NCBI GenBank assembly: GCA_030065875.1
Contig: JASJCR010000046.1
Location: 1 to 64,000 of the forward strand
Source: Ardenticatenaceae bacterium
Lineage (GTDB): Bacteria; Chloroflexota; Anaerolineae; Promineifilales; Promineifilaceae
DNA: 64,000 bases
Reading direction: 5' to 3'
Part shown: one piece after another, positions 25,469 to 34,270 of the stretch
Numbering within the stretch: the first letter of the stretch is position 1
Layout: every line of letters starts with the position of its first letter
Program-made: the position numbers and the translations under genes
The notes under the pieces: generated by a model
What the model was told of the DNA's origin: nothing
The model's input: the letters and a program-made list of their open reading frames with translations, nothing else
Databases searched by the model: none

Positions 25469-27970
25469 ATGGAAGTCGGTCTCGTCAAAAAAATTGATAT
25501 TAATTCGGAAATGCGGCAGTCGTATTTAAGTTATGCGATGAGCGTTATTGTCTCGCGGGCGCTGCCCGACGCGCGAGACGGGCTCAAACCGGTACAGCGT
25601 CGCATCCTCTATGCCATGTACGACATGGGGCTTTTGCCCGACCGGCCGTACAAAAAATCAGCCCGCGTCGTCGGGGAGGTGCTCGGTAAATATCACCCAC
25701 ACGGCGATCAATCGGTTTATGATGCCATGGTGCGCATGGCCCAGGATTTTTCGATGCGTTACCCGCTCGTCGACGGGCAGGGCAACTTCGGCTCGATCGA
25801 TGGAGATGCAGCGGCCGCCATGCGCTATACCGAAGCGCGCATCACCCGCTTCGGGTCGGATATGCTCAACGATATCCGCAAAGATACCGTTGAATTTACC
25901 ACCAATTTTGACGATTCTCTGGAAGAACCAACCGTCTTGCCCGCCAGCATCCCCAATCTTCTGGTCAATGGCTCCTCAGGTATTGCGGTTGGCATGTCCA
26001 CCAGCGTCCCTCCACATAACCTAAATGAAGTCATTCAAGCGCTAAACTATATGTTAGACAACTGGAAAAAAGTGGATGACATCACGCCGGGTGACCTGAT
26101 GAATTTTATTCAGGGGCCGGATTTTCCAACCGGTGGGGTCCTTTTCCGCTATAGAGAAGCGCCTAAAAGTGACGTCAATCGCCAGGATGCTCTGGCCAAC
26201 GCGTACGCCACCGGCAAGGGCCGCATTACCGTCCGGGCCAAAATTCATGTCGAAGATATGGAGCGCGGCAAGTCGCGTATCGTCATTACGGAACTCCCCT
26301 ACCAGGTAAACAAAACCAACTTGCTCAGCCGCATTGCCGATCTCCATCGCGATGGGAAACTCGAAGGGTTGACCGATATGCGGGATGAAACCGACCGCAA
26401 CGGGATCCGCGTCGTCCTGGAAACCACGCGCACGGTTGAAGTGGAAGACACGCTGGCGGCCCTCTATAAATATACGCCGCTGCAAACCACGTTTAGCATC
26501 AACATGGTGGCTCTGGTCAATGGAGAACCGCGTCTTCTGACCCTAAAACAGGCTCTGCGGGTTTATATCGACCATCGTTTAGAAATTGTGCGACGCCGCA
26601 GCGAGTACGATCTCGCTCGAGCTAAAGAGCGCGCCCATATTTTAGAAGGGCTTCTTATCGCCCTGGATAACCTCGACAAAGTCATTGCCACCATACGCAA
26701 ATCGCGCACGGTGGATACGGCACGAGCCAATTTAATCAAACAATTCAAGTTAACCGAAATTCAAGCGCAGGCGATTCTCGACATGCCGCTGCGCCGTCTG
26801 GCCTCACTCGAGCGTAGAAAGCTTCAGGATGAGTACAAGGTCAAAAAGGCGACCATCAAAAAACTCGAAGGGATATTAAAAAGCCCGCATAAAATGAGAG
26901 AGGTGGTCAAAGACGAATTAGAGGTCATTCAGGAGCAGTATGCGGACCGCCGCCTGACTTCAATTATCGACAAGTCGGATTCTGAAATTACCGTGGCAAC
27001 CGACTTGATTCCGGATGAACAAACCTGGATTGTCCTGGGTGAAAAAGGAACGATCGGCCGATCTTCAGCCGCAAACATTACCCGCATCCAGGGGAAATAT
27101 GACGAAATGCCGCAGGCCTTGATCCGGGCCAACACCCAGGATATGCTCTATCTATTCTCGGCCGGTGGCCGGGCGGTTGGAATTCCCATCCACCAAATTC
27201 CCCCGGTCAGCGAATTTGGAAAGGGCGCCCACTGGGCTGATTTGACTCCGTTTACCAGACGGCAGCATATCGTCTCGGCGGTCGTGGTGCCGATCCAGCA
27301 GTTCAGAGACGGAGAGGGATATCTCTTTTTGGCCTCGCTCGGCGGCAATGTCAAACGGGTCAGGCTTGACGACGTACCGGGAATTACCAGCGAACCGTTT
27401 ACGGTGATGCGCATCGACAAAGGAGATTCACTGGGGTGGGTGGAGTTAACCAGCGGTGAAGACGAGGTGGTTTTGGCCACGGCCGAAGGTTATGCCATCC
27501 GCTTCCAGGAGGGCGACGTGCGGCCGATGGGGCTGCCGGCCGGTGGGATTGGCGGCATCAAGCTCAAGGGGGACACCGATGGCGTCGTTTCTCTAAATTT
27601 GGCCCGCTCCAATGCTTATCTGTGGTCAATCTTAGACAACGGCCTGGCCAAGGCCACATCCCTTGATGAATATCCGGTCCAGGGTCGCAACGGGCAGGGT
27701 GTCATCAATATCAAGCTGGCTGATGGCGCGATTGAAGTGGTCACCAGCCTGGTCATTACCGCTGATTCGCGGCTGCTGATCAAGATGTCAACGGGGATGG
27801 TAAGAGCGGCGAACCTCAAAAAAACCAAAATCGGTTCGCGAGCGATTAAGCCGGCCGCTTTGGCAAAATCCGGGCCGCGCAGCCGCGTTGTGGGCACCGT
27901 CAATCCGGTCGAAGTTGACCAGTATGAATCGCCGGTCAACACCGCAGAGCAAATGGCCTTAATTAAATAA
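25469..27970 (+). CDS. gyrA: DNA gyrase subunit A
   Basis: 833 residues, normal length. The breakage-reunion domain has its catalytic Tyr in [12 protein letters not shown] (about 121). The quinolone region reads [10 protein letters not shown], with Gln where E. coli has Ser83. The C-terminal beta-pinwheel starts near 510; its GyrA-box is degenerate, QGRNGQG near 735. Gyrase introduces negative supercoils with GyrB, which is not in this window. ParC is an alternative, but the box, though degenerate, favours GyrA. Monocistronic by spacing. Confidence 0.92.
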   Translation: MEVGLVKKIDINSEMRQSYLSYAMSVIVSRALPDARDGLKPVQRRILYAMYDMGLLPDRPYKKSARVVGEVLGKYHPHGDQSVYDAMVRMAQDFSMRYPLVDGQGNFGSIDGDAAAAMRYTEARITRFGSDMLNDIRKDTVEFTTNFDDSLEEPTVLPASIPNLLVNGSSGIAVGMSTSVPPHNLNEVIQALNYMLDNWKKVDDITPGDLMNFIQGPDFPTGGVLFRYREAPKSDVNRQDALANAYATGKGRITVRAKIHVEDMERGKSRIVITELPYQVNKTNLLSRIADLHRDGKLEGLTDMRDETDRNGIRVVLETTRTVEVEDTLAALYKYTPLQTTFSINMVALVNGEPRLLTLKQALRVYIDHRLEIVRRRSEYDLARAKERAHILEGLLIALDNLDKVIATIRKSRTVDTARANLIKQFKLTEIQAQAILDMPLRRLASLERRKLQDEYKVKKATIKKLEGILKSPHKMREVVKDELEVIQEQYADRRLTSIIDKSDSEITVATDLIPDEQTWIVLGEKGTIGRSSAANITRIQGKYDEMPQALIRANTQDMLYLFSAGGRAVGIPIHQIPPVSEFGKGAHWADLTPFTRRQHIVSAVVVPIQQFRDGEGYLFLASLGGNVKRVRLDDVPGITSEPFTVMRIDKGDSLGWVELTSGEDEVVLATAEGYAIRFQEGDVRPMGLPAGGIGGIKLKGDTDGVVSLNLARSNAYLWSILDNGLAKATSLDEYPVQGRNGQGVINIKLADGAIEVVTSLVITADSRLLIKMSTGMVRAANLKKTKIGSRAIKPAALAKSGPRSRVVGTVNPVEVDQYESPVNTAEQMALIK

Positions 27971-27998
27971 AAGTGATTCCGTTTATATTTTGCGAATA

Positions 27999-28025
27999 TT
28001 GACCCATTACACTGTGAGATATTAA
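27999..28025 (+). promoter_or_regulatory. Candidate promoter of the cold-shock-domain gene
   Basis: TTGACC (27999-28004), 15-bp spacer, TATTAA (28020-28025); spacer short, so a moderate call. Confidence 0.35.
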
Positions 28026-28078
28026 GTGGAACGCAAACATTAACCCCTACAAACAACATTTTGGAGAAAGGAGGTGGC

Positions 28079-28528
28079 ATGAATTTTAAAGATAAATGGG
28101 CCACTGATGAGGCTGGAAATCAATTCTTATTTACAATTGAAATGCAGCGGCAGCTCAGCGAAGCCGGGTTACCAATCGAACCGGAATCGCTTGCCGATTT
28201 ACCCCAAACACCCCCACAAAAGAACAGAAATCAGCAGCCGGCCGAACGAAAAGAGACCCCCCGACAAGAAAAAAAATCTTTTGATGAGCCGGCCGAAATC
28301 CAAATCGACCCCAATTCCGGAAAATATATCGGACGGGTCAAATGGTATAACAAGTCAAAAGGATATGGGTTTATCGCCAGAGGTGGCGGTGAGCAAATCT
28401 TTTTCCACAAATCCAACGTCGACTGCGAACTGTCCGAACTCGTTGACGGCGCCTGGGTTTTGTATGATGTTGAAGAAACCCAAAAAGGGTTTGAAGCACA
28501 CGACGTTGAAATCAATCAATCTGCATAA
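28079..28528 (+). CDS. Cold-shock-domain protein with N-terminal extension
   Basis: 149 residues from ATG 28079, chosen because AAAGGAGG lies directly before it; an upstream TTG is in frame but overlaps that site. Residues about 1-80 are charged and Pro/Gln-rich, probably flexible. The C-terminal ~65 residues form a cold-shock domain: GRVKWYNKSKGYGFI (RNP1) and IFFHKSNV (RNP2). This should bind single-stranded RNA or DNA. tpx follows 20 bp downstream. Confidence 0.85.
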   Translation: MNFKDKWATDEAGNQFLFTIEMQRQLSEAGLPIEPESLADLPQTPPQKNRNQQPAERKETPRQEKKSFDEPAEIQIDPNSGKYIGRVKWYNKSKGYGFIARGGGEQIFFHKSNVDCELSELVDGAWVLYDVEETQKGFEAHDVEINQSA

Positions 28529-28548
28529 GGAAATTTAAGGAGACAGCT

Positions 28549-29073
28549 ATGAGCAGTGAACATCCAGGGGGTGTTACCATCCAGGGCAATCCATTAACGA
28601 CTTTGGGGGACAAAGTAAATGTTGGCGACAGCGCTCCCACCTTTGAAGTGCGCAACAGCGGCATGGAGGCGGTTTCTCTGGACAATTGGGCTGATAAAAT
28701 CCGCCTGATTTCCGTTATTCCCTCTCTCGATACCGGAATTTGCGACGCCCAAACCCGCCGCATGAACGAAGAAGCAACCAAGCTCGGAGATGATGTCGTT
28801 GTCTTGACGATTAGTGCCGAACACCCGTTTAATCAGAAGCGGTGGTGCGGTGCGGCCGGGATTGAAAATGTCGAAGTTCTTTCAGATCATTACGACATGA
28901 GTTTTGGACAGGCGTTTGGCACCCACATCAAGGAATGGCGTTTGGAACAGCGAGCGATGTTTGTCATCGATCAAAATAACGTGGTGCGCTATGCGGAATA
29001 CGTGCCCGAAATCGCTCAGCATCCGGATTATGATGGCGCACTCGCGGCCGTAGCTTCAGTTAAAAACGGCTAG
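28549..29073 (+). CDS. tpx: Thiol peroxidase Tpx
   Basis: 174 residues, atypical 2-Cys peroxiredoxin. The peroxidatic Cys is in PSLDTGICDAQTR (about 64) and the resolving Cys in WCGAAG (about 99). It reduces H2O2 and alkyl hydroperoxides using thioredoxin. AAGGAG precedes ATG. The operon with the cold-shock-domain gene ends at the terminator at 29101. Confidence 0.95.
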   Translation: MSSEHPGGVTIQGNPLTTLGDKVNVGDSAPTFEVRNSGMEAVSLDNWADKIRLISVIPSLDTGICDAQTRRMNEEATKLGDDVVVLTISAEHPFNQKRWCGAAGIENVEVLSDHYDMSFGQAFGTHIKEWRLEQRAMFVIDQNNVVRYAEYVPEIAQHPDYDGALAAVASVKNG

Positions 29074-29100
29074 GATACACCCAACCTCACCAATATTTTT

Positions 29101-29128
29101 GAGCGAACAATGTTCGCTCTTTTTTTTG
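29101..29128 (+). terminator. Intrinsic terminator after tpx
   Basis: GAGCGAAC, loop AAT, GTTCGCTC, followed by eight T including the last stem base. Confidence 0.9.
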
Positions 29129-29204
29129 CCATTTCTCTCCGCTCCTTTTGAGCAAAGACACTGTTACGAATAATTTTTTTGTCTCCGGCTCAATTGCGCA
29201 GCCG

Positions 29205-29337
29205 AATCAATTCGGCCGCTACGGAAGCCGAAACCGAATAGTGAATTTTGACAAAAAAACATCGATCGTGCAGCGTCATTCCCGCGAAAGCGGGAATCCA
29301 TTGGGTTGCTGCCGATGAATCCCCGCCGTAGTTTACC
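29205..29337 (-). repeat. Dispersed intergenic repeat family 1, copy B (inverted)
   Basis: Read on the minus strand it starts GGTAAACTACGGCGGGGAT, carries the same ATTCCCGC/GCGGGAAT hairpin (29278-29297) and continues with GGTTTCGGCTTCCGTAGCG, matching copy A at 1-177. The rest of the 524-base gap 29074-29597 has the tpx terminator and AT-rich DNA; no clear promoter for the biosynthetic gene was found. Confidence 0.8.
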
Positions 29338-29597
29338 CCCGTGAAGACGGGACTGCTTTGAAATGGCGCACCACAAAATCATATCGAAATTGTCTGTTTT
29401 ATGGGGTTTTTTTTAAAGAACCGCATAAACATCGGTCATGGATAGCCCACATCAATTAGGGTATAGTTTCTTAAAAAAAGCGCCTTTCATTCGAAAGAAA
29501 AATTGAAAGATCACGCGAGTAAACTAAATAAAGTGCCAGCACAACAGTTGTTGCAATCTGCAAAAAAGTATTATTTCACCAAAAAATTGAGTGCCAT

Positions 29598-32500
29598 ATG
29601 AATTTTGTTCTGATAGGGGAAGAATCACTTTTGATTCAATGCGGACAGAAGTTACTTGACAACGCCCACGCCATCATCGCTGTCGTGGCTAAGAATCCGC
29701 AAATCCGCCAGTGGGCGGCTGATAAACAAATTCAAACCTACTTCTTTGATGATCACTTAACCACGTCTTTGGCGCAGCATCGCTTCGATTACCTTTTAAG
29801 CATTGCCAATTTAGCGATTATCCCGGAAGAGGTATTGGCTTTGCCGCTTGAGGGAACAATCAACTTCCACGATGGCCCCCTCCCCCAATACGCCGGTTTG
29901 TACACTACATCCTGGGCAATCATCAATGGAGAATCCACCCATGGAGTCACCTGGCACATTGTCGAAACAGGGATCGACACCGGCAATATTTTGGTGCAAA
30001 AAACATTTGATTTAAAAAGCGATGAAAGCGCTTTTTCGCTAAACACAAAATGCTTTGAAGCGGGCATGGCCACATTTGAATCGCTGCTGCCGGCCTTTGC
30101 GGGTGGCTTACCGGAAGGTACCCCCCAAAACGCCGCTGATTTTGTCTATTACGCCAAAAAACAGCGGCCGGCCGCTGCCGCAACCCTCGATTGGTCCCAA
30201 CCCGCTGAGAAGCTGGAATCGTTAAGCCGCGGGCTCTTTTTTAACAATTACGAAAACCCGCTCGTCATCCCCAAATTGTTCACCGCCAAAGGCATTTATC
30301 TGGTACCTGAACCGCTTCAGCTGGCGGCCGCCTCAAACCAAGCCCCAGGTATGATTTCAGCTATATCAGCAACCGGTCTCAAAGTCGCCACCCCGACCGT
30401 TGATGTCATCATCCCTACCTTCAAAACATTTGACGGCCGCTCTCTCACCGCCATCGAGCTGGCCCAAGAGGCGAATTTATCGGTTGGGGACCAGCTCCCG
30501 CAGCTGGATCAATCGGCCGCTGAAGCGGTCACCAAACAAACCCGGCGCCTGGTGCGCTACGAGGCCAAGTGGGCTGCCCAACTGGCTCAGTTAGCTGACA
30601 TCGAAATACCGTATGCCCGTCGACAAATTTCCGCGAATCGAGCGGTTGTTAAAACGGTGCAATCCCCACCGCCCACCCTTTCCGGCCGTCCTACGCAAGA
30701 AGTCGTCGCCGGCTGGCTGGCCTACCTGGCGCGCCTCAGCGGACAGGAATCGTTCCAGATCGCTCGCGTTTTGCCCGCTATGGATCAAACCCTGGCCTCG
30801 TATTTCTCCGGCCAGGTTCCGGTTTCCGTAACTGCTCACACGTCGTGGAAAGCCACAATTTCAGCGGCCGAAAACGCCCTGGCGCTGAGTGAAAAACGCA
30901 AAACCTTTCCAAATGATTTAATTTTCCGCTATCCGCAGCTGCAATATTTGGCTGATTCGGGTGGACGGCTTCCGCTCACGGTTGGCTTCCATATCCAACA
31001 CTCAGATGCGGAATCAGCCCCTGCCCTGCCGCAAAACCTTGAACTGCTTCTCTCATTTAACGAGGTCAGCGGCGAAATTTGCTGGATCTATGACCAAACC
31101 GTCTATTCAGCAGCCGATATTGCCACGATGCAGCAGCAGCTGGCGATGTTTTTGCACCATGGCAGTCAGAAATCGGAAGCACCACTGGCGGCCGTTCAGC
31201 TCCAATCGTCAAGCGAGCTGGAAGAGATGCTGGTAAAGTGGAACGCCACTGAGACCTCCTACGACAGCGGGCGCTGCCTCCACGATCTCTTTGTCGATCA
31301 GGCGACCGCTCATCCGCAGCAGACGGCCATCATCTTTAAAAATGAGAAAATCACCTATCGGGAACTGGATCAGCGCTCCAACCAGCTGGCCCATCATCTG
31401 CAAACACTGGGCGTTGGCCCGGACACGTTTGTCGGAGTGTACATGAACCGTTCGATCGATATGATGGTTGCTCTCTTTGGGATCCTCAAATCCGGCGGCA
31501 GCTACCTCCCCCTCGATCCGGATTACCCGGCTGACCGGCTGGCATTTATGGTTGAAGATACCGCGACGCCGGTGATTCTAACCGAGAACGAACTGCTTGA
31601 TCAACTGCCACCCCACATGGCGCAAGTCGTTAAAATAGACGGCGATCGCCCAACGCTGGATGCTCAACCCGATCACCAACCGTCATCCGAGGTTCAATCT
31701 CATCACCTGAGCTATATCATTTACACTTCGGGTTCAACCGGCAAGCCGAAAGGTGTAATGGTTGAACATCGCAACGTGCTTAACTTTTTTGTGGGGATGG
31801 ATGATCGGATTCCCCATCAGATCGGCGATGTCTGGCTGGCCACCACCAGCCTATCCTTTGATATTTCAGTGCTCGAACTGTTTTGGACACTGACTCGCGG
31901 TTTAACGATCGTTTTGCACGACAAGACGGAGATGAAGAGCGCTTCCCCGGCCGTCACAGCCGCTCCCTCCCGGCCGATTAATTTTAGCCTGTTCTACTTC
32001 GCCAGCGATGCCAGCGAAGGCGGAATTCAAAACAAATATCACCTTCTCATGGAAGGGGCAAAATTTGCCGATGCCAACGGTTTTGAGGCGGTTTGGACCC
32101 CTGAACGCCATTTCCACGCATTTGGCGGCCTGTACCCCAATCCGGCCGTCACCGGCACCGCTGTGGCTGCCGTCACCAAAAATGTCAAAATTCGAGCCGG
32201 CAGCCTCGTCCTTCCCCTCCATCATCCGATCCGGGTCACCGAAGAGTGGTCTGTGTTGGACAATATCTCCAACGGCCGGGTGGGCATCTCCTTCGCCTCC
32301 GGCTGGCAGCCGAATGACTTCGTGCTGGCTCCAGACAATTTTGCCAACAACAAAGCGTTGATGTTCGAGCAAATCGAAACCGTCAAAAAGCTATGGCGTG
32401 GTGATGCGATCACTTTCCCCGGTCCAAAAGGGGACGTGACGGTCCAAACGCTGCCCCGGCCGGTACAGAAAGAGCTGCCGATTTGGGTGACGGCGGCCGG

Positions 32501-34262
32501 CAATCCGGAAACCTTCCGCATGGCTGGCGCGGGCGGCTTTTACATGCTGACCCACCTGCTTGGTCAATCTGTCGAAGATCTGGCCGAAAAACTGGCCATT
32601 TACCGCCAGGCATGGAAGGAAGCCGGTCATCCTGGTGAGGGGCACGTGACCCTCATGCTCCACACGTTTGTGGGCAATGATCCGGAAAAAACTAAAGAGA
32701 TGGTGCGGCCGGCCTTAAAAGCGTATTTACGCAGCGCCGTATTTTTGATCAAACAGGCGGCGTGGTCATTCCCGACCTTTAAGCAAAAAGCCACTGCAAC
32801 CGGTAAAACGCCGCTGGAAATCTTTGAATCGGAGGATTTAACCGAGGAAGAGATGGAAGCCCTGCTCGAGTACGCTTTTGAGCGCTATTACGTCAGCAGC
32901 GGTCTTCTGGGCACCATCGATAAATGTGAAGAGATGGTGGCCGATATCAAGCGGATTGGTGTTGACGAAGTGGCCTGCCAAATTGACTTTGGGGTACCAA
33001 CTCCACAAGTCCTGGCCAATTTGGACAACCTGAATGAGCTGTACAAGCGAGTGGGTTCCGGCTCAAGTGAAGATGCGGAAACCGATTTCTCGATTCCGGC
33101 CCTCATCGAGCGGCACAAAGTCACCCACTTCCAATGCACCCCATCGATGATGAGTATGCTGCTGGTGGATGAGCGGATGGCTCCGGCGATGAGCAACCTT
33201 CAGGTGTGCATGCTCGGTGGTGAAGCGCTGCCCGATAAGCTGGCAAATCAGGTTGTTAATCATTTGACCAACGGCCGGCTGGTCAATATGTATGGACCAA
33301 CCGAAACCACCATCTGGTCTTCCACCGCCGAAATCAAAGGTGATGAAGCGATCTCCATCGGGCGTCCAATCGCCAACACCCAGCTTTATGTGGTTGATGG
33401 GCAAATGGAGCCGGTACCGGTTGGTGTCCCCGGTGAGCTGCTGATTGGTGGTGATGGGGTGGTGCGCGGCTATCACAACCGGCCCAAACTCACGGCCGAG
33501 CGGTTTATCAACAATCCGTTTATGCCCGACGGTCAACAACGCGTTTATCGGACAGGTGACCTGGCCCGGTTTAACCACGATGGCACAGTCGAATTTTTAG
33601 GCAGAATTGATTTTCAGGTTAAGATTCGTGGTTATCGCATCGAATTAGGCGAAATTGAATCGCTGCTCAGCCGGCATGAGGCGGTACGCGAAGCGATTGT
33701 GACCGCTCGTGAAGATTCTCCCGGTGACAAGCGCCTGGTTGCCTACGTTATTCCTCAGAATCGTCGGGTTGACGAAGGTGAGCTGCGCAGCTATCTTAAA
33801 ACCTTCCTGCCGGAGTTCATGATTCCCGGGCACTTCATCGTTTTGGACCGCTTCCCGCTGACGCCAAACAACAAGACCGATCGCAAAGCGCTGCCCGCAC
33901 CGAGTGAGGTCCAGGTTAAACGTCAGGAAGCGTTTGCACCACCGCAAAACCCGTTCGAGCAGGCCCTGGCCGATATCTGGAGCGACTTGCTCAACTTACC
34001 GCAGGTTGGCATCCACGATAATTTCTTTGAGATTGGCGGCCATTCGCTGCTGGCGGTGCAGGCTCATCGCCTGATTCGCGAAAAATTAAACGTCGATTTT
34101 TCGATTGCCGATGTGTTCCGCTACGCGACCATTCAGTCGTTATCAAATTTCCTGAATAATCAGGAAGCGGCCGTTCAGGAGACCCACAAACAGGCCGAAA
34201 GTCGTGCAGATGCCCGTCGTCAGGCGCTGGGCAACAGAGTGCGCGGCCGACGCCGTCGCTAA
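29598..34262 (+). CDS. NRPS: formyltransferase - degenerate C - A (with inserted flavin monooxygenase) - T
   Basis: 1554 residues. 1-295: methionyl-tRNA formyltransferase-like domain with catalytic N89, H91 (NFHDGPLP) and D127 (DTGN). About 330-545: remnant resembling the C-terminal half of a condensation domain, with no HHxxxDG. About 557-785 and 1165-1430: adenylation domain (YTSGSTGKPKG near 706, NMYGPTETT near 1230, YRTGDLARF near 1317). About 790-1150: inserted luciferase-like FMN monooxygenase of the MupA/Atu3671 type. About 1440-1525: T domain with GGHSL. The ten-residue A code reads D-I-L-Q-M-G-M-I-W-K, close to the known glycine code DILQLGLIWK. Expected: loads, formylates and possibly hydroxylates glycine. 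Confidence 0.88.
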   Translation: MNFVLIGEESLLIQCGQKLLDNAHAIIAVVAKNPQIRQWAADKQIQTYFFDDHLTTSLAQHRFDYLLSIANLAIIPEEVLALPLEGTINFHDGPLPQYAGLYTTSWAIINGESTHGVTWHIVETGIDTGNILVQKTFDLKSDESAFSLNTKCFEAGMATFESLLPAFAGGLPEGTPQNAADFVYYAKKQRPAAAATLDWSQPAEKLESLSRGLFFNNYENPLVIPKLFTAKGIYLVPEPLQLAAASNQAPGMISAISATGLKVATPTVDVIIPTFKTFDGRSLTAIELAQEANLSVGDQLPQLDQSAAEAVTKQTRRLVRYEAKWAAQLAQLADIEIPYARRQISANRAVVKTVQSPPPTLSGRPTQEVVAGWLAYLARLSGQESFQIARVLPAMDQTLASYFSGQVPVSVTAHTSWKATISAAENALALSEKRKTFPNDLIFRYPQLQYLADSGGRLPLTVGFHIQHSDAESAPALPQNLELLLSFNEVSGEICWIYDQTVYSAADIATMQQQLAMFLHHGSQKSEAPLAAVQLQSSSELEEMLVKWNATETSYDSGRCLHDLFVDQATAHPQQTAIIFKNEKITYRELDQRSNQLAHHLQTLGVGPDTFVGVYMNRSIDMMVALFGILKSGGSYLPLDPDYPADRLAFMVEDTATPVILTENELLDQLPPHMAQVVKIDGDRPTLDAQPDHQPSSEVQSHHLSYIIYTSGSTGKPKGVMVEHRNVLNFFVGMDDRIPHQIGDVWLATTSLSFDISVLELFWTLTRGLTIVLHDKTEMKSASPAVTAAPSRPINFSLFYFASDASEGGIQNKYHLLMEGAKFADANGFEAVWTPERHFHAFGGLYPNPAVTGTAVAAVTKNVKIRAGSLVLPLHHPIRVTEEWSVLDNISNGRVGISFASGWQPNDFVLAPDNFANNKALMFEQIETVKKLWRGDAITFPGPKGDVTVQTLPRPVQKELPIWVTAAGNPETFRMAGAGGFYMLTHLLGQSVEDLAEKLAIYRQAWKEAGHPGEGHVTLMLHTFVGNDPEKTKEMVRPALKAYLRSAVFLIKQAAWSFPTFKQKATATGKTPLEIFESEDLTEEEMEALLEYAFERYYVSSGLLGTIDKCEEMVADIKRIGVDEVACQIDFGVPTPQVLANLDNLNELYKRVGSGSSEDAETDFSIPALIERHKVTHFQCTPSMMSMLLVDERMAPAMSNLQVCMLGGEALPDKLANQVVNHLTNGRLVNMYGPTETTIWSSTAEIKGDEAISIGRPIANTQLYVVDGQMEPVPVGVPGELLIGGDGVVRGYHNRPKLTAERFINNPFMPDGQQRVYRTGDLARFNHDGTVEFLGRIDFQVKIRGYRIELGEIESLLSRHEAVREAIVTAREDSPGDKRLVAYVIPQNRRVDEGELRSYLKTFLPEFMIPGHFIVLDRFPLTPNNKTDRKALPAPSEVQVKRQEAFAPPQNPFEQALADIWSDLLNLPQVGIHDNFFEIGGHSLLAVQAHRLIREKLNVDFSIADVFRYATIQSLSNFLNNQEAAVQETHKQAESRADARRQALGNRVRGRRRR

Positions 34263-34270
34263 ACAAACCC

